From Bacteroidales bacterium (GTDB lineage: Bacteria > Bacteroidota > Bacteroidia > Bacteroidales > GCA-2711565), in assembly GCA_029938505.1 (NCBI GenBank), contig JAOZUV010000030.1, positions 1 to 12,395 of the forward strand: DNA of 12,395 nucleotides, given 5' to 3'. Each line of letters opens with the position of its first letter. Within the stretch, counting starts at the first letter, position 1. Below are positions 1 through 5,668 of this stretch, one piece after another. The notes under the pieces were generated by a model. It was not told where the DNA came from, made no database searches, and saw only the letters and a list, made by a program, of their open reading frames with translations. The translations under genes were made by a program, and so were the position numbers.

Positions 1-652
1 AAATAGCACCTGCTACACAATCGTTTTTTCCATTAATAAATTTTGTCATACTATAAACAACTATATCCGCACCCAATTTAGCAGGTGAAATAATCATAGG
101 AGTAAAAGTATTGTCAACCATCAATTTGATATCCTTTGCATGCGCAATTTCAGCCAAAGCAGGAATATCCGAAATCTGTAACATCGGATTGGTCATGCTT
201 TCCGTATAAATGATTTTTGTATTTTCTTTCATGGCTGCTTTTACAGCATCCAAATTGGTGATATCAACGAAAGTTACATCAATATTGAATTTTGGAAGAT
301 AGTTTTTCAAGAAAGCATAAGTACCACCATAAGTCGTACGACTTGAAATGATATGATCCCCTGAATTTACCAATTGCAAAATTGCATTAGTAATGGCACC
401 CATACCTGATGCAGTTACCCAGCCTGCTTCCGTGCCTTCCATAGCAGCCAAAGCATCGGCTAAATATTTATTACTTGGGTTCCAATGACGAGAATATAAA
501 AAACAACCTTCAGCTTCCCCATGGAAAGTATCTAACATCGTTTTTGCTTGCATAAATGTAAATGTAGCCGAATCAGTTATAGCCGGGTTTACACCTCCAA
601 ATTCTCCAAATTGCTCTAAATCCTGAATATTACTTGCTGGATCAAATTTCAT
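1..652 (-). CDS. PLP-dependent Cys/Met metabolism enzyme (cystathionine gamma-synthase/lyase family), C-terminus cut off by window edge
   Basis: The first 217 residues of a Cys/Met-metabolism PLP enzyme are visible, starting at the ATG whose complement is at 650-652; the gene runs off the left edge. Family hallmarks are seen in order: YSRHWNPS (53-60, phosphate-binding Tyr and Arg contributed to the neighbouring subunit), ASGMGAI (81-87, cofactor phosphate loop), TTYGGTY (106-112), DNTF (180-183, Asp contacting the pyridine nitrogen) and SMTKF (201-205) with Lys204 as the expected Schiff-base lysine. Members are about 400 residues, so roughly the second half is missing. Methionine gamma-lyases usually carry Cys in the YGCT motif; here it is Gly, which argues for a cystathionine or O-acyl-homoserine type enzyme, but the exact reaction cannot be fixed. 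It diverges from the propeller gene at 930. An AAAGAG stretch just before the ATG may serve as ribosome-binding site. Confidence 0.9.
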   Translation of the reverse strand, partial: MKFDPASNIQDLEQFGEFGGVNPAITDSATFTFMQAKTMLDTFHGEAEGCFLYSRHWNPSNKYLADALAAMEGTEAGWVTASGMGAITNAILQLVNSGDHIISSRTTYGGTYAFLKNYLPKFNIDVTFVDITNLDAVKAAMKENTKIIYTESMTNPMLQISDIPALAEIAHAKDIKLMVDNTFTPMIISPAKLGADIVVYSMTKFINGKNDCVAGAI

Positions 653-692
653 CTCTTTATTATTTTTTTAATTTATATTTAAATTGGAAATG

Positions 693-700
693 CAAAAATA
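693..700 (-). promoter_or_regulatory. Possible Bacteroidota -7 box for the PLP enzyme gene
   Basis: On the minus strand this reads TATTTTTG, an exact match to the Bacteroidota TAnnTTTG -7 consensus, about 40 bp before the start codon at 652. No TTG lies at the usual distance upstream; the nearest is only 11 bp away, so the call is weak. The rest of the 277-bp divergent region (653-929) is very AT-rich, and I saw no convincing promoter for the plus-strand gene. Confidence 0.3.
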
Positions 701-929
701 ACATTCCGAAACAATATATTTACATATTCTTATTTATTATCACAATCAAATGAGTATTATTTAAATATTGTAACTATATTATTATTTTTATAAACATATT
801 GTAAGTGTTTTTTGGTTTTAACAAAGAATTAGTTTTAAATCTTAAGTTAACAGCCAGATAAAGTATCAATTTCAAAGCCATTCCCTTAATTTTATTTAAT
901 TTTAAACTTTCTAATTTTAATGATTTCAA

Positions 930-2372
930 ATGAAAAAACACCTTCTTTTCCTTACTATTATATTTTATTCTTTCGGAGGATTGATTGCCCAAAACAATAT
1001 TGAGCCCATCATTCATACTTTCTTGGGAGATTATCAACGAAATTATTATGGGAATTCAGCACCCAATACCTTGGATACCATATGGAGATTATATTTAGGA
1101 AAAGGAAAAACGGTTATCTCAAGAGCTAAAGGCGAACGCGAATGGGAAGGCGCGGGTTGGACTGGACAGCCCCTTTTAGTCAAAGAGAATGGTGAATTTT
1201 TTCTTATTCAAGGAGCTTATGATCACAATCTAAAGAAAATAAAAGCGGAGACCGGTAAAATTGTTTGGCAATACAAATTTGATGATGTGGTTAAAGGGAC
1301 GGGCTCACTCTGGCATAATAGCAAAGCTGAAGATCCTAACAATGAATGGGTAATATTACAGGGCAGTCGATTGGGTGTTGGGAATTATTTAGATTCAAAA
1401 CATATTCCGAGTTATCGAGCTATATCTTATCTCACAGGAAAAGAACTCTGGCGTTTAGATGTTCGTTGGGGAGCTAGTTACAGTCGTGATGTTGATGCCT
1501 CCGCTGTGATTTTAAACGACACGGCTTATATCGGTTTAGAGAATGCCTACTTCACTATTTTTAGTCCTGACCCAAAGAATGCACGTATGCTCGACAATAT
1601 GCTTCAGCCTCAAATTTATGAGGAGCATGATTTGTTTGATGCTAAAGATGTGATGGAGCACAAATACAATGTGGTCACTGAATCCTCTCCTGCTCTACTC
1701 AATAATAAGTTATACATGGCTTCGGGCTCGGGGCATGTATATGGTTTTAATTTAAAAACAGGCAAGTTGGATTGGAAATTTGACATCGGTTCAGATATTG
1801 ATGGCTCCGCTATTGTTACCCGCGACAGCTGCATTCTTATCTCCGTAGAAAAACAATACATTGAAGGACAAGGAGGTGCTTTTAAACTAAATCCCAAAAA
1901 AAAGGGAAACGATGCTGTTGAATGGTATTTCCCCGTAAATGATAAAGAGTATGCAGGCTGGGAAGGAGGCATTATTGGTTCTATTAGTACCAACGATCGT
2001 TACATTTCAGAAGGTCAAAAACCACTCTCTTGTTTCGTAGATATTGAGGGATTTTTGTATGTGGTGAGTCATGAGGAATTGGGAGATACTTTAGTCAGTG
2101 GACCTAATAATAAGTTTCAACACAGAACTCCAAAGCTAGTTTATAAACATGAGGTAGGCCCTTCAATTTCAACTCCCATCATCACTGAAAATAAATTAAT
2201 AACTGCGACTTATGAGGGAATTTATTTATTCGGATTTGATAAAGAAAATAATTTTACACTGCTGGATATATTTTTAGCTCCTTTTGAATCTACGCCTATT
2301 ATCCACGACAATAGAATTTATGTCGCATCTAGGGATGGATTTCTGTATTGCTTTGGGAATAATCAACAATAG
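930..2372 (+). CDS. Secreted PQQ-like beta-propeller repeat protein
   Basis: This 480-residue protein begins with a classical signal peptide: MKK, a hydrophobic stretch at 5-20 and an Ala-Gln cleavage region at 20-21. There is no lipobox cysteine, so it is probably a soluble periplasmic or exported protein. The body shows degenerate PQQ/BamB-type blade motifs, a Gly-Lys-x-x-Trp turn followed by a beta strand: GKIVWQYKFD (109-118), GKELWRLDV (170-178), TGKLDWKFDI (277-286) and DGFLYCF (469-475). SSPALLNNKLYMAS (252-265) and STPIIHDNRIYVAS (454-467) are further blade strands. No PQQ-dehydrogenase catalytic residues are evident, so it is more likely a structural or binding propeller than an enzyme. 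The start at 930 is the only one that gives a signal peptide; an ATG at 920 is out of frame. It ends 2 bp from the stop of the convergent SecB-like gene. The precise role is unknown. Confidence 0.85.
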   Translation: MKKHLLFLTIIFYSFGGLIAQNNIEPIIHTFLGDYQRNYYGNSAPNTLDTIWRLYLGKGKTVISRAKGEREWEGAGWTGQPLLVKENGEFFLIQGAYDHNLKKIKAETGKIVWQYKFDDVVKGTGSLWHNSKAEDPNNEWVILQGSRLGVGNYLDSKHIPSYRAISYLTGKELWRLDVRWGASYSRDVDASAVILNDTAYIGLENAYFTIFSPDPKNARMLDNMLQPQIYEEHDLFDAKDVMEHKYNVVTESSPALLNNKLYMASGSGHVYGFNLKTGKLDWKFDIGSDIDGSAIVTRDSCILISVEKQYIEGQGGAFKLNPKKKGNDAVEWYFPVNDKEYAGWEGGIIGSISTNDRYISEGQKPLSCFVDIEGFLYVVSHEELGDTLVSGPNNKFQHRTPKLVYKHEVGPSISTPIITENKLITATYEGIYLFGFDKENNFTLLDIFLAPFESTPIIHDNRIYVASRDGFLYCFGNNQQ

Positions 2373-2374
2373 TA

Positions 2375-2794
2375 TTATACTCTTTTTAACGGTAAGACCA
2401 ACGGAGGCAAATTCATTCTATAAACCATATTTTGAACATACTCTCTAAAATATGTCCATATCATAAGGCTTAATACAAACTTTGTAAATGGTTCATAGAA
2501 ATTTGAGTCAATCTCTATTTTATTCTTCTTCAGATAAACCATTTGATATGTAGCAGATATTTCAACCGCAGCTTTATCTAAATCAGCTGACTGCCCCTTC
2601 AAAACAAATTTATATTTAATATTCAAACCTAATTCGTCTTGAGAGAATTCTTGTTTTTCTTTAATAACTAAATCTAAATTATTTGTCAATTTACTTTTAT
2701 CATACTTAGATTTAGATTCAATAATTGAGATTTGATCTATTTCAATACTATCTAATATAGTCTTATATTCTTCTGGTGTTATTTTTTCTTTCAT
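2375..2794 (-). CDS. SecB-like chaperone, third gene of a HicA-HicB-SecB (TAC) module
   Basis: This 139-residue protein resembles the SecB fold. After an N-terminal helix it has alternating beta-strand segments (NLDLVIKEKQ, LNIKYKFVLKG, AAVEISATYQMVYLK), then a C-terminal helix FREYVQNMV followed by a Pro-rich stretch LPPLVLPL. The latter corresponds to the ARE...GTFPQLNLAP region of E. coli SecB, which is about 155 residues. It lacks the acidic, Met-rich C-terminal tail of export SecB that contacts SecA. Its position, 21 bp downstream of a HicB-type antitoxin on the same strand, matches toxin-antitoxin-chaperone modules such as HigB1-HigA1-Rv1957 of Mycobacterium tuberculosis, where the SecB-like protein protects the antitoxin from aggregation and proteolysis. 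Canonical SecB is mainly proteobacterial, which also favours a TA role here. The SecB assignment is from motif pattern, not from a search. Confidence 0.72.
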   Translation of the reverse strand: MKEKITPEEYKTILDSIEIDQISIIESKSKYDKSKLTNNLDLVIKEKQEFSQDELGLNIKYKFVLKGQSADLDKAAVEISATYQMVYLKKNKIEIDSNFYEPFTKFVLSLMIWTYFREYVQNMVYRMNLPPLVLPLKRV

Positions 2795-2815
2795 TATTGC
2801 TTATTAATGAGATTA

Positions 2816-3385
2816 TTACGCTCTTTTCAAAAAATAATCTGATTCGGGTAAATATTCAAAATCTTCCTTTGAGGTAATTGAACTTTCATGTTTAATTGGA
2901 CTCTTAAACCTATAATTAAGTTTACTTAACACACACCTGTGGTGATCATCTAACTTTTGTTCAATTCGCATTAAATTTTCACCAAATTTATTGGATAACT
3001 TATTCTCAGCAAGTTTAGTTGCCAAAAGAATATTTACATAATGATTTAATGAAATTGATTCTTGTTTTGCTTGTCTAGCAAGTGAAGAGTGTAATTGAGG
3101 AGAAGTTCTTACAGAAAAAACACCACTTAACAATCCTTCATCCTCAACAGTTATCGGTAATGGAATTGGTGATTTTTCATTATATAAAAATTCAATAAAC
3201 TCATCCTTTTCAATAATTAAACTTTGCAATGCTTCATCAGGAGTGTTACCTTGTCCATAGCATGCATATTTACCAAGCTCTTCAGTATATGCAATATACC
3301 AGATATCTCCATCAAGTTCTTCTTTTTGAATAATAAAATTATAATTATAAGATTTATACGATTCTAAACTTTTTCTTTCTAACAT
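2816..3385 (-). CDS. hicB: HicB-family antitoxin with RHH DNA-binding domain and long C-terminal tail
   Basis: Residues 13-82 match the HicB N-terminal domain: a Trp29-Tyr30-x-Ala-Tyr strand, then the GxGxTPDEAL turn (44-53) and a helix, ending with the PIPLP linker. Residues 86-126 match the HicB-type ribbon-helix-helix: SGVFSVRTSPQLH (87-99), a first helix, and the ISLNHYVNILLATKLA turn-helix (111-126). This should bind DNA and autoregulate the operon while neutralising the HicA-like protein. Residues 127-189 form an unusual extension beyond the RHH, with a helical part (127-157) and an aromatic, acidic end (DFEYLPESDYFL, 175-186). Because a SecB-like gene follows, this tail is a natural candidate for a chaperone-addiction segment. 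The gene starts 6 bp after the upstream stop, consistent with one transcript. The start at 3385 leaves a complete HicB domain. Confidence 0.82.
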   Translation of the reverse strand: MLERKSLESYKSYNYNFIIQKEELDGDIWYIAYTEELGKYACYGQGNTPDEALQSLIIEKDEFIEFLYNEKSPIPLPITVEDEGLLSGVFSVRTSPQLHSSLARQAKQESISLNHYVNILLATKLAENKLSNKFGENLMRIEQKLDDHHRCVLSKLNYRFKSPIKHESSITSKEDFEYLPESDYFLKRA

Positions 3386-3391
3386 AATTAT

Positions 3392-3733
3392 TTATTTATT
3401 TTTACTATTAACCATTAAGTCTAGTACTGGATACAAATATTTTTTAAAATTAGATCTATAAACCATAACCCTATCTCCGCCTTTATGCTTAATATGAATA
3501 GAAACGATCCCATTATACCCTCGATAATTATTGAGTATTTTATGTCTAAATCTCTCAGAAGAACCTTTACCCCTATTCCCTTTATCAAGGTATTCAGCTC
3601 CCAATGCTTCAGCTAATTTTCTAATATGGATAAAAGGTATTTCATCTTGTGGGTAATTTTTTAAAAAACTGAGTAAAGATTTTAACTCCTCCTTTGTTGG
3701 ATTTTTAGAAATTTTAAACTTTTTTATACTCAT
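3392..3733 (-). CDS. HicA-like toxin of the TAC module (catalytic His apparently replaced)
   Basis: This protein of 113 residues (from the ATG at 3733) lies directly upstream of the HicB-type antitoxin. After an N-terminal helical part (about 1-34) it carries a HicA-like dsRBD pattern: helix IRKLAEALGAEYL (37-49), strand GKGSSERFRH (55-64), strand GIVSIHIKHKG, and C-terminal helix SNFKKYLYPVLDLMV. HicA proteins are mRNA interferases using a histidine in a GSH motif; here the matching position reads G57-S58-S59-E60, so the His is Ser, while His64 remains. The frame continues upstream to an ATG at 3763, but a strong promoter -7 box (3742-3749) lies between the two ATGs and would place the transcript start about 3-5 bases before 3733. 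I therefore favour the shorter form, possibly leaderless. HicA membership is inferred from pattern plus partner; a different small RNA-binding fold is possible. Confidence 0.62.
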   Translation of the reverse strand: MSIKKFKISKNPTKEELKSLLSFLKNYPQDEIPFIHIRKLAEALGAEYLDKGNRGKGSSERFRHKILNNYRGYNGIVSIHIKHKGGDRVMVYRSNFKKYLYPVLDLMVNSKNK

Positions 3734-3741
3734 TTTGATAC

Positions 3742-3771
3742 CAAATATAATACCATTATGCAAAATAACAA
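3742..3771 (-). promoter_or_regulatory. Promoter of the HicA-HicB-SecB operon (Bacteroidota TTG/TAnnTTTG type)
   Basis: On the minus strand TTG (3769-3771) is followed after 19 bp by TATATTTG (3742-3749), an exact fit to the Bacteroidota -33/-7 consensus with normal spacing. Transcription would start near 3735-3738, just before the ATG at 3733. Confidence 0.65.
3747..3759. promoter_or_regulatory. Candidate operator: 5-bp inverted repeat overlapping the -7 box
   Basis: ATAAT-ACC-ATTAT is a perfect 5-bp inverted repeat with a 3-bp centre. It overlaps the upstream part of the -7 element and the spacer, where binding of the RHH domain of the HicB-type antitoxin would block RNA polymerase. The arms are pure A/T in AT-rich DNA, so chance is a real alternative. 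Confidence 0.35.
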
Positions 3772-3951
3772 CATTTTTTAATATATTTTCTTGTAATTAT
3801 TAAATTTTAACATTTTTTATATCTAATAAAATACAAATAAACCGCTTATTAAAACGTTAAATAATTGGGGAGTAAGCAAAAATGATAGTTAAACAAACTA
3901 TTTATATATTACAATTTTAAGAAAAAAAGGTCAGAAATACAAGTGAAGTAA

Positions 3952-4713
3952 TTATGTACGCAGATAAGAAGCCCCATTCACATCCAAAATACAGCCCGTC
4001 ATATATTCTAGGCCAGAGGACAAGAATATTGCAGCTTGTGCAATTTCATCTGGTGTTGCAATTCGTCTCAATGGACTTTGATCTTTGATAGCTTGTGCAT
4101 CGGGGCCTCGCATGCCTTCCAAAGCCATATCAGTATCGACCCAACCTGGAGCAATGGTATAAACAAATATTTTTTTGGGAGCTAATGCTTTAGCCAATGA
4201 CTGACCTAATGAATTTAGTCCTGCTTTGCTAGCTCCATAAGCGGGAGCATCAGGTTCGCCACGGAAAGCTCCGCGAGAAGAAATATTCACGATACTTCCA
4301 CCACCATTTTTCTCCATCAGCCTTGCGGTAAGAAAACAAAGATTTGAAACCCCAGTTAGATTAGTATCAATGGTTTTTTTCCAAGCAGCTTGCCATTCTT
4401 TATAAGACAAACTCCCCCACTCCATTTCTTCGAAAACGCCTGCATTATTTACCAATATATTCAATTGACCAGATTTTCGCTCAATCTGACTGATTAAATT
4501 ATGAACTGAGTCAGGATTAGAAATATCCGCCTGCATGCAATAATGTCCTTCTCCTTTAAGAGCTTCACACACCTTTTCAGCTTTGCCTTTATTAGCATTA
4601 TAATGAATAACAACCTTAGCACCTGAATCGGCAAAACGTTTCGCAATAGCCTCTCCTATACCACGTGAAGCACCAGTTACTAAAACTGTTTTTTGATCGA
4701 AACGAATATCCAT
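3952..4713 (-). CDS. Short-chain dehydrogenase/reductase (FabG-like SDR)
   Basis: This 253-residue classical SDR should use NAD(P)H to interconvert a ketone or aldehyde and an alcohol in the cytoplasm. Visible motifs are TGASRGIG (13-20, cofactor-binding Gly motif), D63 in the QADIS strand, NNAG (89-92), Asn118, Ser145/Ser146 in the NISS motif, and the catalytic Tyr159 and Lys163 in YGASK. It ends with the typical SDR tail PDEIAQAAIFLSSG...TGCILDVNGA. Arg17 and His37-Tyr38-Asn39 after strand 2 are compatible with NADP preference, but this is only suggestive. It is the last gene of a dapA-like/thrB-like/SDR run, 37 bp after the kinase stop. Its substrate is unknown; the context suggests the product of the adjoining aldolase or kinase, not fatty-acid synthesis. 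No clear hairpin terminator follows. Confidence 0.9.
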   Translation of the reverse strand: MDIRFDQKTVLVTGASRGIGEAIAKRFADSGAKVVIHYNANKGKAEKVCEALKGEGHYCMQADISNPDSVHNLISQIERKSGQLNILVNNAGVFEEMEWGSLSYKEWQAAWKKTIDTNLTGVSNLCFLTARLMEKNGGGSIVNISSRGAFRGEPDAPAYGASKAGLNSLGQSLAKALAPKKIFVYTIAPGWVDTDMALEGMRGPDAQAIKDQSPLRRIATPDEIAQAAIFLSSGLEYMTGCILDVNGASYLRT

Positions 4714-4715
4714 AA

Positions 4716-4750
4716 TTTAGATTTTAGACCTTAGATATTAGACTCTAGAC
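4716..4750. repeat. Five tandem degenerate heptamers (consensus NTTAGAY, plus strand)
   Basis: The units are TTTAGAT, TTTAGAC, CTTAGAT, ATTAGAC and TCTAGAC, head to tail without gaps. They share TAGA and a terminal pyrimidine; four of five share TTAGA. The block occupies the intergenic space between the homoserine kinase stop (4751) and the SDR start (4713), leaving only 2 bp before the SDR ATG. It resembles the short tandem heptamer repeats known in some bacterial genomes; whether it is dispersed in this genome cannot be seen here. Confidence 0.75.
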
Positions 4751-5668
4751 TTATTGTACGATTTGTACTCCAACATTAGAGGTTTTGGTTTTATAAACCT
4801 GAACAAAATGTGGATTATCGGCAAAGCCTTTTTCCATAATTTCAGCAACCTTATCAATATTCTCAGGACTGCAAAGCGCAATTACCGAAGAACCACCACC
4901 ACTAATCTGGCAACCATAAGCACCTGCTGCAATCACATCTTTTTTCACCTGTCTATATTCAGGAATAGCCGCTCCACGAACGGGTTCAGCGATATGATCT
5001 ACACTAAAGGCATCGCCAAATTCTTTAATATCTTTAGTATGAACCGCATGAATAATACGTGAACAACGAGCCATTTGCTCTTTTAATTTTTCTTGTCCAA
5101 TTTCGTAAGTGATAAAGCCACGAGTGGTACGCTGACTCTTTTTAATAGCAGCTAAAACTACGGGAAACTCCGGCATTTCTAACTTCAACACATCCACCGG
5201 ATTATAGCTTTTTACTAAAATGAAACCGCCCATAATAGAAGCAGCCACATTATCAGCATGTGGTGAACCACCTGATGCAACCTCTCCCATACGTGCAATG
5301 TCGATCATTTCATTTTTCGACATTTTTAGCTCAAGCAAATAATTCAGTCCGTAGATGGCAGCAGCAGCACTAGCTCCTGTTGTACCCATTCCTCCTCCCG
5401 AACGCATATTCTTGATAATTCTGAGGGTCATACCCTGCTTCAAGTTTTTCCGTTTCAAAAGCTCAAGAACAGCCAATCCGGCTACATTATCTTCAAGCTT
5501 TGTCGGAATATCCTGATTATCATTTTCCACCTCTATCTTTACCTCAGCCGAATCATCTAAAATAATTTTAAGCTCATCGTAAGGATCAGCAAGAGTCATG
5601 GCAAAAATATCATAACCCGGCCCCAAATTTGCACTCGTCGCAGAAGTTCTTATAAGAATCTCCCTCAT
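4751..5668 (-). CDS. thrB: Homoserine kinase-like GHMP kinase (archaeal ThrB type)
   Basis: This 305-residue protein is a GHMP-superfamily kinase, most like ThrB of archaeal type, which phosphorylates L-homoserine to O-phosphohomoserine for threonine synthesis. Motifs seen are TSANLGPGYD (11-20), DNVAGLA (60-66), a GHMP ATP-loop GGGMGTTGASAAAA (91-104), GEVASGGSPHADNVA (129-143) with the substrate-binding region, IAEPVRGAAIPEY and the C-terminal glycine motif QISGGGSSVIALC. The ATP loop is normally GLGSS; here it is GMGTT, a conservative but uncommon variant. Length is normal for the family (about 300-310). The start codon overlaps the stop of the upstream DapA-like gene as ATGA, suggesting translational coupling. 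No thrA or thrC is in the window, so a related hydroxy acid or amino acid substrate is possible. Confidence 0.82.
   Translation of the reverse strand: MREILIRTSATSANLGPGYDIFAMTLADPYDELKIILDDSAEVKIEVENDNQDIPTKLEDNVAGLAVLELLKRKNLKQGMTLRIIKNMRSGGGMGTTGASAAAAIYGLNYLLELKMSKNEMIDIARMGEVASGGSPHADNVAASIMGGFILVKSYNPVDVLKLEMPEFPVVLAAIKKSQRTTRGFITYEIGQEKLKEQMARCSRIIHAVHTKDIKEFGDAFSVDHIAEPVRGAAIPEYRQVKKDVIAAGAYGCQISGGGSSVIALCSPENIDKVAEIMEKGFADNPHFVQVYKTKTSNVGVQIVQ

Noticed and set aside
765..804. Two direct copies of ATATTGTAA (765-773 and 796-804), with an inverted ACAATAT at 711-717, in the divergent spacer
   Set aside because: The spacer is extremely AT-rich, the copies are short, and they are not placed relative to a recognisable promoter; chance is the simpler explanation.
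774..1037. Minus-strand 87-codon frame across the start of the propeller gene
   Set aside because: It overlaps the signal-peptide coding region antisense, is Lys/Leu-rich from AT-rich DNA, and has no homology pattern.
1616..1993. Minus-strand open frame of 125 codons inside the propeller gene
   Set aside because: It lies entirely antisense to a gene with a clear signal peptide and repeat motifs and shows no recognisable domain.
3844..3877. GCTTA...TAAGC inverted repeat with an internal AACGTT and TTATT/AATAA arms, downstream of the SDR gene
   Set aside because: The outer stem is only 5 bp with a 24-bp loop, the nested stem competes with it, and no T-tract follows on either strand, so I do not call a terminator.
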